Part shown: positions 15,869 through 28,800 of the stretch, one piece after another
Position numbering within the stretch: position 1 is the first letter of the stretch
How the letters are laid out: every line of letters begins with the position of its first letter
From: Membranipora membranacea
Lineage: Eukaryota; Bryozoa; Gymnolaemata; Cheilostomatida; Membraniporidae
DNA: 60,000 bases
NCBI GenBank assembly: GCA_914767715.1
Contig: OU612065.1
Coordinates: 34,598,001-34,658,000, forward strand
Reading direction: 5' to 3'
Notes under the pieces: model-generated
What the model was told of the DNA's origin: nothing
What the model saw: only the letters and a program-made list of their open reading frames with translations
Database searches by the model: none
Position numbers and translations under genes: made by a program

Positions 15869-17079
15869 TTTTGTTGCTTTTGGTTGCCTAGTTGGATGTC
15901 TGAAGTTGAACAAATATAAAAGCTGTCAACCAAGAGGACTTCCCTGCCAAATGGTTTGTCTTCCTTGTTTCCAGAATTTGAGATTTTTGGCTAATGTTTT
16001 ATTATGGGGATGCTAGTCCCATCCCTCAACATGATCACAATTTCAGCTAAGTTTCCTGTCACGTGATAGCTAGCTGCTCAATTTCACTAATTTGTAACAA
16101 AATGTGAGCAAAATAAAATTTTACTTTCAATCAAGAGAGAAAGTAAGGGTATACAAGAAATTACTCCTTGGTATGTATGTTTGAAGAACAAAAATATATC
16201 ATTTGACACTCCTGTATTTAGTCTTAAATGTCCTATTTCTTTTATCTCAGGCAAGATTCTTCGATCAATCATGATCATTCCTTTCTAACCAAGGGAAGGA
16301 TTACTTTTATAATACCAACCAACCAATGAATGAGTCCAATGTATGTGATTGTTAGTTTTCATCATCAAGGGGTAAGCCAGGTACCTCATTGGTCCTCATG
16401 TGTTATGACGATATATATATTATATATCTTGTGTATATATGTACATATACATGTATTGCATATGTTGCTTGTTTGTTGCTGGTCAACAACTCAGGAGGGT
16501 TAGGCTACATGGTGGTCAGTTTTTAATATTTAATACCAGCCAAGTCACTAGTTATGAATGAAGGCTTAAATATGCATACAGAGAGACTTATTTATAATGA
16601 GCTTTGGATTTGGACATAGTATCCAATCTACTCACCTCTTATGTTTCCTATGTGACATGGTTGGTCACAACCCCCTCCTAACTGCGGTAAAATCCCTGAA
16701 GCAAGAATGTATCACAATGACTCAAGACAGACGCATTGTCCTTCAAGACAACGTGCAGGTGCTGCATGAGGTTGTCTGGCAGCAGTGCTGATCATCCAGC
16801 AGCTGCTGTCTGATGTCCGTGTCCGTGTATGTTTTTATCACCAATGACGAGGCAATGTGTTGATTTCAGAACCGATGGTAAATTTTAATGAGGAGATCCC
16901 AGATATAGTTGCAGGAAGGAATATATCGAGACTGGTAATTTGGAAACATCTGTGGTTATGTTTTTTGTTTTTGATTCATAAAACTTTTTATTTCATTGAA
17001 CAGCCTAATTATCTGGTGCTAAAACAAAGGAAGCTTGTATCAGCCAAACGTTTTCTGTTGCTGTCTTCACTGTAACAAT
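15869..17079. promoter_or_regulatory. Shared 5' intergenic region of ARPC3 (-) and GPN3 (+)
   Basis: 1.2 kb between two divergent start codons, so both promoters should lie here. An AT-rich microsatellite (tatata/tgtata type) occupies about 16411-16456. No further coding exon is convincing. Confidence 0.45.
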
Positions 17080-20000
17080 ATGCCAAGATATGCACAGTTG
17101 GTCATGGGACCAGCAGGGAGTGGCAAGGTAAGTTTCTTTTAATTTATCTAACTTCATTGATTCATGGAACGTGTCATATTTGTGTGATACTGTATAGTAT
17201 TATAAAATCCAATTGTATATGTGTATCTGGTGTATGATCTGGTTACTGTGCAAAATTTTGTTGTTGGATTAAATTCCTGAGCAAAGCATCTGTAATGTTA
17301 CATTAATTTTAGTCGACATACTGCAGTACTATACAAAAGCATTGTGAAGCATCCAAGAGGACAGCTAAAGTTTTCAATCTCGATCCTGCAGCAGAAGAGT
17401 TCAATTATGAGATGTATGGAGGTAGGTCCTAAGCACGATTTCAATATTATAACTCAATATATAGTAGCCTTAGATTTGCATAGGTCATGGTCATCCAATT
17501 TTGATTATATTTAGGGTTACTCCCCTCTTCAGCCATGGCTAGAGGAACAAAACATAGTTTCGATTTGAACCAGATCTAAGAAAATATTTTGATGTGTTCT
17601 CATGTACATTTTTTTTTTCAATTAACTCCTGACATCGATTAATGCTGCTTTTTATAACAAAAGTAAGCGCCCAAGTGTTTTCACTTTCTACAGCAGATAT
17701 TCTATTTCTATGCTTTTTACTTGAACTGTTTTTAGATATAAGAGACTTGATTTGTGTGGACGACGTGATGGAAGATGATGATTTAAGGTTCGGACCTAAT
17801 GGTGGACTCATATTTTGTATGGAGTAAGTTATTACAATTTACTTATGGATATGTGTTAGATGAGTATAATCTATGTTTTCAGCAGAAATACTGAAGGATT
17901 TTGGCATAGACAAAACACACTATGTATTTTGGCCACAATCAAATTACTAGAGAGATTTAAAACTATGATTATAACAGCACATAATCTGCAGCTATGAGCT
18001 ACAATGCAGGGTAGTTTTATGGTGATTTCAGGAAGTAAGTGAAAATTGTTCATATTTGAATGTGTCACACATTTTATTCTTACAGATATTTTGCTCAGAA
18101 TTTTGACTGGTTGGATGAGCAGCTTGATGATGTAGATGACGATTACTTTATCTTTGATTGTCCAGGTAGGAAAATAACTCTGAATTAATACCAGCCATAT
18201 TCATTCACCAAAAAGTTGACTCGCTAAATATATCAATGATAGACTTCACCTTTTACTCAATTTCTGTTCCTGTGGTTTATTATCTCACTCCGCTCTTTTC
18301 AACACTTCGAATATTCGCAATTTTATTTTCCACATTATCTTCTATATCATGCCAAAACAGGGGTTTAAGACTATTCTAGGGATATAATACAAACGATAAA
18401 TAGTTTTTGTTGAGTGGTGATACCTACGAAAAATCTCAATTTTGCATTGACTGACCGTTATCAACAAGTGAGAGTTGTTCTCTCTTAAAACAAGGAAGTT
18501 TTAGTTGGACAACTCCAACTTTACTGATAGAACCATTGTTATGAGTAAATCCTTTACAATAGTACATGTGCCGGTCTGTTTATAGGTCAAATAGAACTTT
18601 ACACACACATACCTGTTATGAGGCAGCTGGTTGATCACCTACAGGGCCGAGATTTCAGGATATGTGGAGTATTTATAATAGACTCACAGTTTATGGTGGA
18701 GCCGTCTAAGTTTGTATCTGGACTGCTCTCCGCGCTGTCTGCTATGGTCACACTGGAGATAACTCATGTAAATGTGATGACTAAACTAGATATACTCAGC
18801 AAATCAGCTCGCAAGCGCCTAGATGAGTAAGTTATATAAGGTTATGAGGCTCAATACCATTTGTTTGATCATTAAGAGTATGTTGGGTATTTCAGTGCGC
18901 TACACATAGGCCCAATCTTTACGATGTAACTCGTTAGAACAAAAAGCAAAGGATTTTAGGTCTATTTGTTTAGTATTCCTCTTGTCGAGTCGGTCAGTGG
19001 TGTCATCCCAAACGACCGCTGTTTTAATCACTATTAGTAACACAACTTAGTCAATATATACACTTTGTAATTGATGATAACACTGGGAACATATCAGTTG
19101 CATTATAAATAGTTAAATGCTTGTGAAAAGAGAGATGGACAACTTTTTACCACAGTCAATGATTCATAGTGCTAGAAAGAGGGGTGTGGGGGAGTTTAAA
19201 ATTTTGAATGCGAATACTTCATGTTTGCACGTTATGGTAGTATCTTTCTGTGACCCACCATAGCACACTTGCTTTGTCAGAAAATATGTCACTGAAGCAC
19301 TCAGAACTATACTTCGTTGTTCGTGAAGTAATCTGCTCAATGAGTATTTTCATGTTACATTACAAGCGTATAGGATTATGAAAAAAAGCCTAAACATCTA
19401 CAAGTATTTGCGCTCCACTCAAGTAAAAGTACATTCCATACAATGCTATACAATGTGAAGAAGCTGTGTGCCGTCTGTATTAAGGTGTTTCTAATAGAAA
19501 AAATAGATTGTCTGTCATCACCAATACCATTTGTGCATACTAAGATGTACTTTAACAGGGGTCGTTGTACATTCATATACTGTTTGTTCTAATGATGGCG
19601 TCCAGATGTGTCTACCCAAATAGTGCCGTATTTTGTATCATATATCTGAGCATCACTGCCTACTATGACACTGAGATCTGGTTTTCTGGCCAATGCATCT
19701 GCGACCAAGATGCCGTCTCCGGTGATAGCAGAGATATAGACAGTGTCCTTTCCTGAAAGGTCAACATCGAATCTCAAGTAGTTTCTACTGTTGATTCTTG
19801 AAAAGCCTGCTTGAATCTTGTTCCAGTCCCATTTTATTTCACCACTAGCACTACCTGAACCTCTACCTAAAATATGATTAAGTTTTTTGAAGAATGGCCA
19901 GCAGGTGGTATGCTGTCACCTTACTCACCTCTAGTCTTCTCTCCATCAATTAGTCAGCGATAGGGCCAATTTTAAGAGTATTTTGTTTTATAAAACTTGC

Positions 20001-21627
20001 AATCTGTTTGTGAGATGTAGAAACAGATGAGTAGTATAACATATAAGATAAAATATATATTTGAGACGATGTCCAAGTAGTAGGGTTTGATGTGATTTTT
20101 GAGTCTTCTTAATATAGAATTTACCTTCAACACCACCACTTATAGAAAATCCTGCCATAGTTACATAACTCCTCTCCGCGTCAGCTTTCACATATATAGG
20201 AGAACAGTAGGCATTAGCCACATGGGTAGAGCAGCCATTACCCATCTCTGTGAGGTGAAGTTAAAAACCAAGTGTGTAGTTACTCTAACAAAACTGTACT
20301 CAGAGCTTCAAATCAGTGCAGAAAGTGCTAAAAATACAAAGTAATTTGCCTGATTGAGGCCTCAAATATCAGAGTGGAATAGTTGCCAAGTAATCTTTAT
20401 CTGCTACTAAGCTTTTTCATATTGGTCTTTTTAAATGAGTTTAGTATCATGTTGCAGAGAAAATCAAATATTTCTAGCCTTATGTAAACAGGACAAGTGA
20501 CATTGCATACATGTAGAGTCTAAGATGTAACGCTACAAAAGATAATAGCAAAAATAACACGCTTCTGCGGGCAAATCTCTATAAATATTCACATTCGAAC
20601 CTCTGATCTTAAAAGGCATCAGTAATGTAGTTTTTGCAAAGACTGTATGAATAATATTTCGGCGTTTGTGTGGATTTTGTGATAATGTTATAATTTTTTA
20701 TCATGAAGACTTGAATGTAAACATGATCTTCAGTACAGTGATATACATCTGTATTTTTAGGTATTTAGATCCGGACTTGAGTACATTATTATCAGAGGAA
20801 TCTCCAGCAACCAACAAGAAGTTCCAGCGTCTGAATGATTCAATAGCATCATTAGTAAGTGGAATATATTGTGTTGTCATAATTACATCATATTGAGCAG
20901 ACTGCTTTTAAAAAGCTTGGCTATGTCTGGTGCTCAAAACTCTTGTCGTACCATTGAGATAAATAAGACAACTCTCGATACATCAATAAAAATGTAATAT
21001 TTTCTTGCTTCTTGACTCAACTCTTGTCAGTACTTATGTAGTTATTGTATATTGCAGTTGTATAGATTTATTGACTTAATATTGCATAATCCAAAGTATG
21101 TATTTCCTATCCATACTTACAGGTGGACGATTACGGACTGGTTAAGTTTTTACCATTAGACCAGTCAGATGAGGAGTCTCTTAGTGATGTATTACTACAA
21201 ATAGATCTAGCTATACAGTATGGTGAAGATATGGAACCAAAAGAGATTGTAAGATATATAAAAACTTAGTGTGATACTCACACAACCATTTCGACAGCTA
21301 GCTTTTGACCATTTTGACTCGGCTGATTCTACTACAAGATAACTTTACTGCGGTCCTTATATTCAATAATATTGAGAACTCAACATGAGGTTGGAATTTT
21401 CACATATTTTTATCTACTTTTTTATCTATTTTTATCTAAAAGAATTTATCGCATTAATTCTCCATAATATGACACAATCAGGCTTACGTGATGTTACATT
21501 TTGCTGTTATTATTGTAGATGTGGTCATTATTGTGGTCTTTTTGCTGATCATTATTAATATAGTTTTTTATTCTTTCACCAGGATGAAGATATAGATGAT
21601 GAGGATGACGGATTCTCGGACACTTGA
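17080..21627 (+). CDS. GPN3: GPN-loop GTPase 3
   Basis: Small GTPase that works with GPN1 in assembly and nuclear import of RNA polymerase II. Eight exons in phase: 17080-17127, 17313-17421, 17736-17823, 18086-18165, 18586-18826, 20761-20854, 21123-21248, 21583-21627; 831 nt, 276 aa (human 284). G1 is GPAGSGKST near residues 10-18. The diagnostic GPN insertion is at 72-74 within [19 protein letters not shown] is the G3 region, and MTKLDILSK supplies the guanine-specificity motif. Late landmarks are [28 protein letters not shown] and [11 protein letters not shown]. The acidic tail ends GFSDT and is slightly shorter than in vertebrates. The start [17 protein letters not shown] agrees with orthologues. 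Intron 5 (1.9 kb) hosts a separate gene on the opposite strand. Confidence 0.97.
19589..20245 (-). CDS. Small gene nested in GPN3 intron 5; predicted dually acylated protein, family unknown
   Basis: Two exons, 20125-20245 and 19589-19866, joined in phase 1 by an intron with a gtaaat donor and tttag acceptor; 399 nt, 132 aa. I do not recognise the family. The N-terminus MGNGCS fits N-myristoylation (Gly2, Ser6), with Cys5 available for palmitoylation, so membrane attachment from the cytosolic side is likely. The rest looks like a compact beta-rich domain: short polar and hydrophobic alternation ([43 protein letters not shown]) and a single [10 protein letters not shown] segment. There is no transmembrane stretch. 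Codons run cleanly through both exons to a TAG. It is transcribed antisense to GPN3, from wholly within its intron, so the two pre-mRNAs overlap in opposite sense. Confidence 0.75.
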
Positions 21628-21695
21628 TATGATGGTAACTTTTTGAAAGGGACGCAATCTTCATATAACAGAATAACAATCAATTCCTACCAGGA

Positions 21696-22008
21696 TTATA
21701 TGAACACAGATGGTCTTATGGGGATCACTGCGCTGCCGATAACCCCGCTGATCTTTGGGTCCGTGTGATTCACATGAAAAACAATTCGCTGATAACTGTT
21801 AGAACTTAACAGCAATTGGATGACAGCTACTCCAACATCAAACTTCATTAGGGTAAAAATATAAGAAAATTTTGTGACAAAGGCTACATGCGTAGGCTTA
21901 GAGACTATGGACTCACTGTCGATATACTGCCTTCCATATCTTAAAAACAATGTGAGAAGTGTGATGGTCACCTTCTCAGCATTGTAAGAGACGGCTCTGC
22001 TGAAACCA
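21696..22008 (-). CDS. Possible terminal exon of an unknown protein, just past GPN3
   Basis: An open frame of about 104 codons follows a plausible acceptor (TTGGTTTCAG, ending near 22009) and runs to TAA at 21696. It begins AVSYNAEKVTITLLTLFLRYG and ends IGSAVIPIRPSVFI. The composition looks protein-like, with evenly spread hydrophobics. I found no matching upstream exon, so it may be the end of a gene, a pseudogene exon, or chance. It overlaps the expected GPN3 3' UTR on the other strand. Function unknown. Confidence 0.3.
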
Positions 22009-22890
22009 AGATCTTTGAAAGACGATTTCAAACCTCAAATAAATTGTAATTGTACTAATTCATCATGCCTCATTCCTAGTTTACCCAAAACTTCAGCTTT
22101 ATTGATGTGTCCCTAAAAGATGAGGTAAAGTGGACACTCAGAGCAATTACTTTTCCTTTAATAAATCTTGAACAAGTCTGCCACTAGTTCTCTAGCTATA
22201 GCTAAGCCAATCATCTGCTTGTGATAGAGTGTGCTGCTGGTTACAAATCCCTTTTAAGCCTCAAATAACAGAAGGATTAACGTAATCTTACGGGAGAAAA
22301 GATTCTAAGTTTATGCTCAAAAATAACGAGGCCGCCTACTACTAATGAGATTGGTCTTGCTTTTGATGCTTATTTTCCTAGGTTGATTTATTAAGATGAC
22401 AGAGTAATCATCAATACTGTGTAATAATTGTGGGGTCAGACTTTTTTCGTTGACAGTTCAAGAAAAATGTCCTACCAGGATGATATTGCCCGCGCAAATC
22501 ATCGTTGACAAAATTCAAATTCTGCTCACACAAATTTATCACTTTAGAGAAAAATGATGTTTTACTAATTGTTTAAAAGCACTTTTGTAATTTTGCAGCC
22601 TGTAATAGATATTTAATAAGTAAGGAGTTTAAAAAAAATTTGCTCAATATTAAATATTAATGAAGCTCTAAAAAGCAGAGAGAAACAACTCTTTTTGCCG
22701 AAGCCAGTTTCTCTTAAATTTGCGCAACCAGTGGAACACTATGCAAATCAAAAGAATTTGCTACCTGTGACATCATCAGATTTCGTCGAGCTCAAACTTC
22801 TCCTCAGTCTTAAGATCACCCACCAACTAAGCAGTCCATGGCAAATTGTACTCTTATGAGCACAAACGGATCAAAGCTATTACCCCAACT

Positions 22891-25800
22891 ATGGGTTGTG
22901 GTACATCGCAATATGATTGGGAACAGGTCAATCAGGGACCAAGGCAAAGAGCCGAAAGTCCGGATGATACCCAGTATTACAGACATATGCTAGAAAGACA
23001 TTATCTAGAACAGCAGAAAACACTGGCACAGGCTGATAAGTACCGGAGGAGACACTCTAATATAGCTTGGTTCAATCAGACCAGTCTCAATATCGGTAAG
23101 TTGCAACGCAATACTTCTCTTCAACTTGTTTGGGTGGTAAATCTTGTCCCTTATATTTAGGATTGATTCTGGTACTGTTTTGAAAAGACAATCTTCAGAC
23201 ATCACCTTAGAAGTTATCTTAGTAGCATGCTTGTTTTCAAGGGCTCTAATCCCTGCGTTTACACAATTACAGCCCAAATGGCAGACAGAAATACGTTTTT
23301 GAAGAGTCTTCTTTATGAGCCGAGTAAAAAAAAGACAGTCCTCGAGCCCATCCTACCAAATCTTTCATCATGGCCACAAGAGCCAGCACCGATGGACAAA
23401 GTCATGATAGGCAGGATCCGCTCGGATATACGCCTCACCAGCTCGATGAGGGGTTCTGGAGACAGCGGCAAGCCAGTCAAGAAAGCCAAGGTGATCTGTT
23501 ACCTGCCGCCTGGTAGTGAAGAACATGTAAAGAAACTACTAGCATCAAGGAAGGTGTGTAAAGAAAGTTATTATAAGTACTAAGCTATGACAGGTTGTAC
23601 GCTAACACCAACAAAATATGACATCATAAACCATAATAATATTAACGCCTTGGGCATGTTTCTGCCAATACGATATGATATGGTCATCACAATATGGCTC
23701 AAAGAGGCCTGCCTACTAGTTTAAATCTTGATGACCAATACTGCTATTTCAACGATATATTTTCCTATAAACAATCGTTACCACTGTTATTTTTATAATT
23801 TTGATTTCTATTTTATTATGCAGAGCCTTGAGCCTGTGCATACAGAGTCTAGTACAACCGCGTTCCTCACCTCACCGATACATCAAGCCGGTAAGATTGC
23901 AATTCTTTTCGGTTTCCTTAAAAATTCTCCTCATTAGTGCAAGGCACATTATCCTTGGTATGTTGAGGTGGCTTCGCTATTATGTCATATGTTGTGGGCT
24001 GATTTTTTAATACTGTTCATGATTTTTTTTCATGTTGAAGTATTCTCTACTTCTCCTCTACTTCGCCAATGCAACCATTTGAAATCAACTGTTTTTATTT
24101 CTTTTCATAGAGCCGAGAATTTTCACACCTGGAGTAAAAACTTTTCCAGCAGAGAAGGTGCGTATTGCTTACGCAAAATGCCTAACTGCGAATCACTTTG
24201 GAGCAGTTACCCGAGCCAAAGCTATATTTACAGAGAGGTTCGTTATCGGTTTAGTTTTACTCTCATCATAGATTTTGTGATGACTGTTAAAATGTAGCAA
24301 TGACAATGCCTGTTACACATCTTGTTGATATACTAGCTTAAGTTACATTACGACAGTAGTTGTCCTATCAGAGCGTGTGAATTGATAACTCCTAATCAAA
24401 GGGTTTACGAGAACTTTGTAAATTTTCTGTAACTGTGATTTCATTACAAAATCGTTACTAATTGACAACTCTCTCTTCAGGCGCATGGATTAATAAACCC
24501 ATAGTAACAATTTACATGGCTTAAAAGTTTTTGCTTACTGGAAATAATATATTATTTGCTGTAAACATTTTTCTCATTTCCTGATCAAAGCTAGGCTTTT
24601 GATAGCTATATCACTTTATCCCTTTTTAAAAAAATAACATTTCACATAAAGCTTTAACATTTTACACAAAACTTTAAAATTTCACATAAAACTTTGAAAT
24701 TTTACCTAAAAATTCAACCCCAAGCCCTTTTTATATTAGCAATCGACCTATGCTCTCATATTTTCTAGCTTCGCGCCAAGAGGAAATTATCCAGTAGTTA
24801 GCGTATGTGAAGATTTTCCAGCTGTGCATCTAGTTGTAGGACGTAGTGGTTTGGTAAGTTGATACAAGGCAATGTAGCACTGTTTGCATCCATTCACATG
24901 CTTAGATAGGACCATAAATAAACTGTCATCATGTAATAATCAACAAATACCACATCAACTAGGCATTGTCACTGCTACATCTTAACTGACATCACAATAT
25001 CTATGATGAGAGTAAAACTAGACTAATAATGACCCTCTCTGTGAATATTACTTTGGCACGGGTAACTGCTTCAAAGTGTAGCAGGGCTGAAAGTCATTAG
25101 TTAGAATCCTGCTGAGCCTTGTATCCCACTGCCCTAGTGGTGCGCCGAGCCCTCGTTGTCTGCCGAGCCCTGGTGGTCAACCGAAAGCCTGTATCTAACC
25201 GAGCCCCTGTATCTTGCCGATCCCCTGTCTCTTGCTGAGCCCTTGTATCTTGCCGAGCCCTTGTATCTTGCCGAGCCCTTTGGCCATACGTGTGCTCTGT
25301 CTATTATCTGTGGACAAGCGACAAAGAGTTTGCAGCCTCCCCCTTGAGAAACCCCAATCACCATGTTCCATCTCTTGAAGAGTGATAACCACGTAATGCT
25401 CATGATTTCCATCAACACTGACAATAGCTTCATATCATTCGCTCTTGACATCGTTTTCAGACATGCACCATTATCACTTAATGATAAGTGATTGTTGATA
25501 GAAGTAATGACAATAAATAGACGGCCGACACCCATGTGACAACAAGTTAACATATAATAGCCATTTACTGCTTCCCTGTGACCGATTATTGATTTTCTAA
25601 CCTATTGTAGGTGCGTGAGGAACCAACTAGCTGTGACAGGAATACACCAAAACCTGGACCAGACCCATGTGCAAAATACGCCGAAGGCCCCTCAGTGAAA
25701 GTCGAAAGCCCTTCAGTGAAAATGAAAGCAAAATACGTCGAAAGCACTTCAGTGAGATTGGAAGCAAAATACGCCGAAGGCCGCTCTTCAGTGGAAGTGG

Positions 25801-28800
25801 AAGTGAAGTTACATGACCTTAAAACTATAAGAAGTGGTAAGTAGTCTGTAGTCTGTAGTAAGTAAGTAGTAAGTAGTCTGTAGTAAGTAGTAAGTAGTAA
25901 GTAGTAAGTAGTAAGTAGTAAGTAGTCTGACAAACAGCGCTTGCAAAAGAAGCTATAATACTTATGGTAGCAATGTCAACAGCGAGTTTAAGAACATCAA
26001 ATTGGGAAGATTTAATGTATTAACTTTGCTAGTCACCTTTTTGAATTAGTTTAAATTCTGAACCGCAAACAGTCCAGGGTTCTAAACCAAGGTAGAGTTT
26101 AATGGTCCAGTAGCCTGTTAAACTGCGCAACCTGATTATAAAAGATTACAACACCCGCTGAGTGATGATGTGTACACGCAAAGTGGTTTCCTCCGATGAT
26201 TTAATCTGATGCGGCTCATTCTTGAAATAAATTTTTTTGATTCCGAGCTAGTCCACCCCTAGACTTGATAACAAAATAGTTACTGAGCTGTTAATTCAAA
26301 CACTCTACTGTAATTAGATGACTTATCGGTCTTGGAAGCTGTATAATGGGATGTCGTTCAATTTGGCGAGGAGGTTTATCTCTGGCTCAAACTATCACAG
26401 TGTAATCATATTGAGAAGAATATAACATTTGTTTTATAGCCGATGTAATGACCATAGCCGAGGTACCTTACGAGCGATCCAGTATGACTCCTCCTAACAC
26501 CAAGTGTTTCCCCTGGCTCGCTGTAGAAGAGAGGCCTGAGACTATGAGCCCGGTAAGTAAACGTGACTCAACATCATATTGCGTGGAGTGAGTGAGTGTG
26601 TAAATGATCCATACTATGCAGCGTCAACAATGCTTCTAACCAACATGACTCCATTTCTTTCTTGAGTGCATCGAGGGACTATGCCTATTTTGGAACAAAG
26701 TTTGGAGACTTGACCTACCTGCTCAGTACTGCTATCCTTGATGCTCAGGCTTCATATTTGTTTACCGATAAAGATTAATTACAATTCTTATACTGTCTTA
26801 GGTCGGAGCCAATACCTACACCCCTGTTTGCCCAGTCGAGTATACTTCCGACCCTCATTTGAGCTGTGTGCATACACTAAGACGATACGGAAAAGTTGCT
26901 TTTGAGACGGCTCTTATCGTAGATCTGAAGGAGAGTTCCACACCACTTGAATCTGTGAAACCTGTTGGCGTCACTTCTGCTGTGAGATCAAGCTACATAG
27001 AGTCTGCATCCGTAAGTCATAAAATGTTATGTTGCCTTATTTGGTGTTTAGTGTTTGGAATCAAAGAACAAATAAGATGACCCCCTAAAAGTTTTGACAA
27101 TACTAGGCAATAATGTTATCGTTTCAATGAGTGTGCAGTAATAGTCTATCTTCTCCAGCCCCATTTTCAGATTGTTTTGTGACACTGAGGGGACGACTTT
27201 TAACGCAAAGCTTGTCATATAATATTATGTGATGAATGCTATGAAAAGTAGTGAGGGGTTCAGTCAGTTATAATTGGTTTGTGACACTATATCCACTGCT
27301 CATTTTAATTACAGGCACTTCGAAATAGACAACTGCATGGTATCAGTGTCAAAGAAGCACCAGGCTACTTTTATTACAGTGCACGCGTTATCCAATATCC
27401 TAACCCATGGCGAGCCCTCAGGGTATTACCTCCTCCGAATGAAGTAATGGGCGTTAGCACATTCGTACAAACAAACGATTTCCTGCACACGGTAAGTGCT
27501 AGTTTATTAAATACAATTTTATAGGTAGAAAAGTGGTTATGAAGCAGCCAGTCCTCACACCAGCCTTGGAACTCTTTGTAAATCGACAGGCAAAGCAGGA
27601 GATGGTACACTTTCATCTCATATTTATTATTATTAACATCTTATCATCAAATTCTGTCTGGCCTGCTTTTATGTATCCTGATCAATCAAAATCTGAAATC
27701 TAATAAAACCATATCCTATTATTCTAGGCGGTGTTGAATCAACCTCGTTCATACTTTGTACGCCCGACACAGCGCTGTCACTCTGCCTGTTTAGAAGCGG
27801 TACAGAAGGTGGATTATGATCAGGTGTACAGAATCACTGGGGACGAGGAAGAGTTCATGATGATATCACCGCAGCTCGAGAACCCAGAGGTAGTCATTAT
27901 CAGCAGATTGATCATAGATTCAAAACTGTAAAGATATTGAGACGCGCTCCATTTTTGCCCAGGTTGTTTGTGGTTGCATTCCATTAACAACCACATTACG
28001 CTAGGAGGTGGTTGATAAGAGGAATTCCGCTTAGAAGCAGTAGTCTCCACAATGATTTACGCATTTCACTTTGTGAAAGAAGTCGTTGGGTTATTCAATC
28101 AAGCATTTCTTATGTGTGCATCTTTCTCACTGGTCTTTTTTTAATCAAGCTCATTGCATTGTCATAGCATTAAGTTTAAAGAGGCCAAGAAGCAACTACT
28201 CCGAGGCAAAACTTGACGCGACCATGGGAACACTTACAAATTGTCATCAGTATTTCGTATTGTACTGAATCTTCTTTGTCTTTTTGTTTAGGATGCTGAA
28301 ACTCAACTCAACTTGACCAAACAAGTAAGTTACATACAAAATTTATAGAAACTGAGTTCAAAAAGTTCATCCCCGGTGAAAACCTTAATTGCTCTAAACC
28401 TATTTATAACAAATTCCCTTATTTGTTTTACTATTCATTTTTGATGTGTATGGTCTTATATGACCAATTGACTAAACCTGCGAATAAAATTGATATAATA
28501 ATATAGATAAACTCAGTTTTCATTACTTTCATCATTACTATAACAGGTTGAGGAGAAAGGAAAGGGAGATGCCGAGAACATACCATTTATCAAACACGAG
28601 ATGGGCTTCTTACCAGGAGTGGTCACTGAGGAGCCTGTGGTTGTTAAGAATAGGATCATACTCAACGTTGAGGATCTTGCTCCAAGTGTAAGAGTAGATA
28701 GGGTGTCCAAGAAAAAAATTGAAAATGTCTTCAGATCATTATTACGTAAGGCGCTGATGGTTTAGTTGTTAGTTTAATGGAGCAATGTCTGGTGTTTGGA

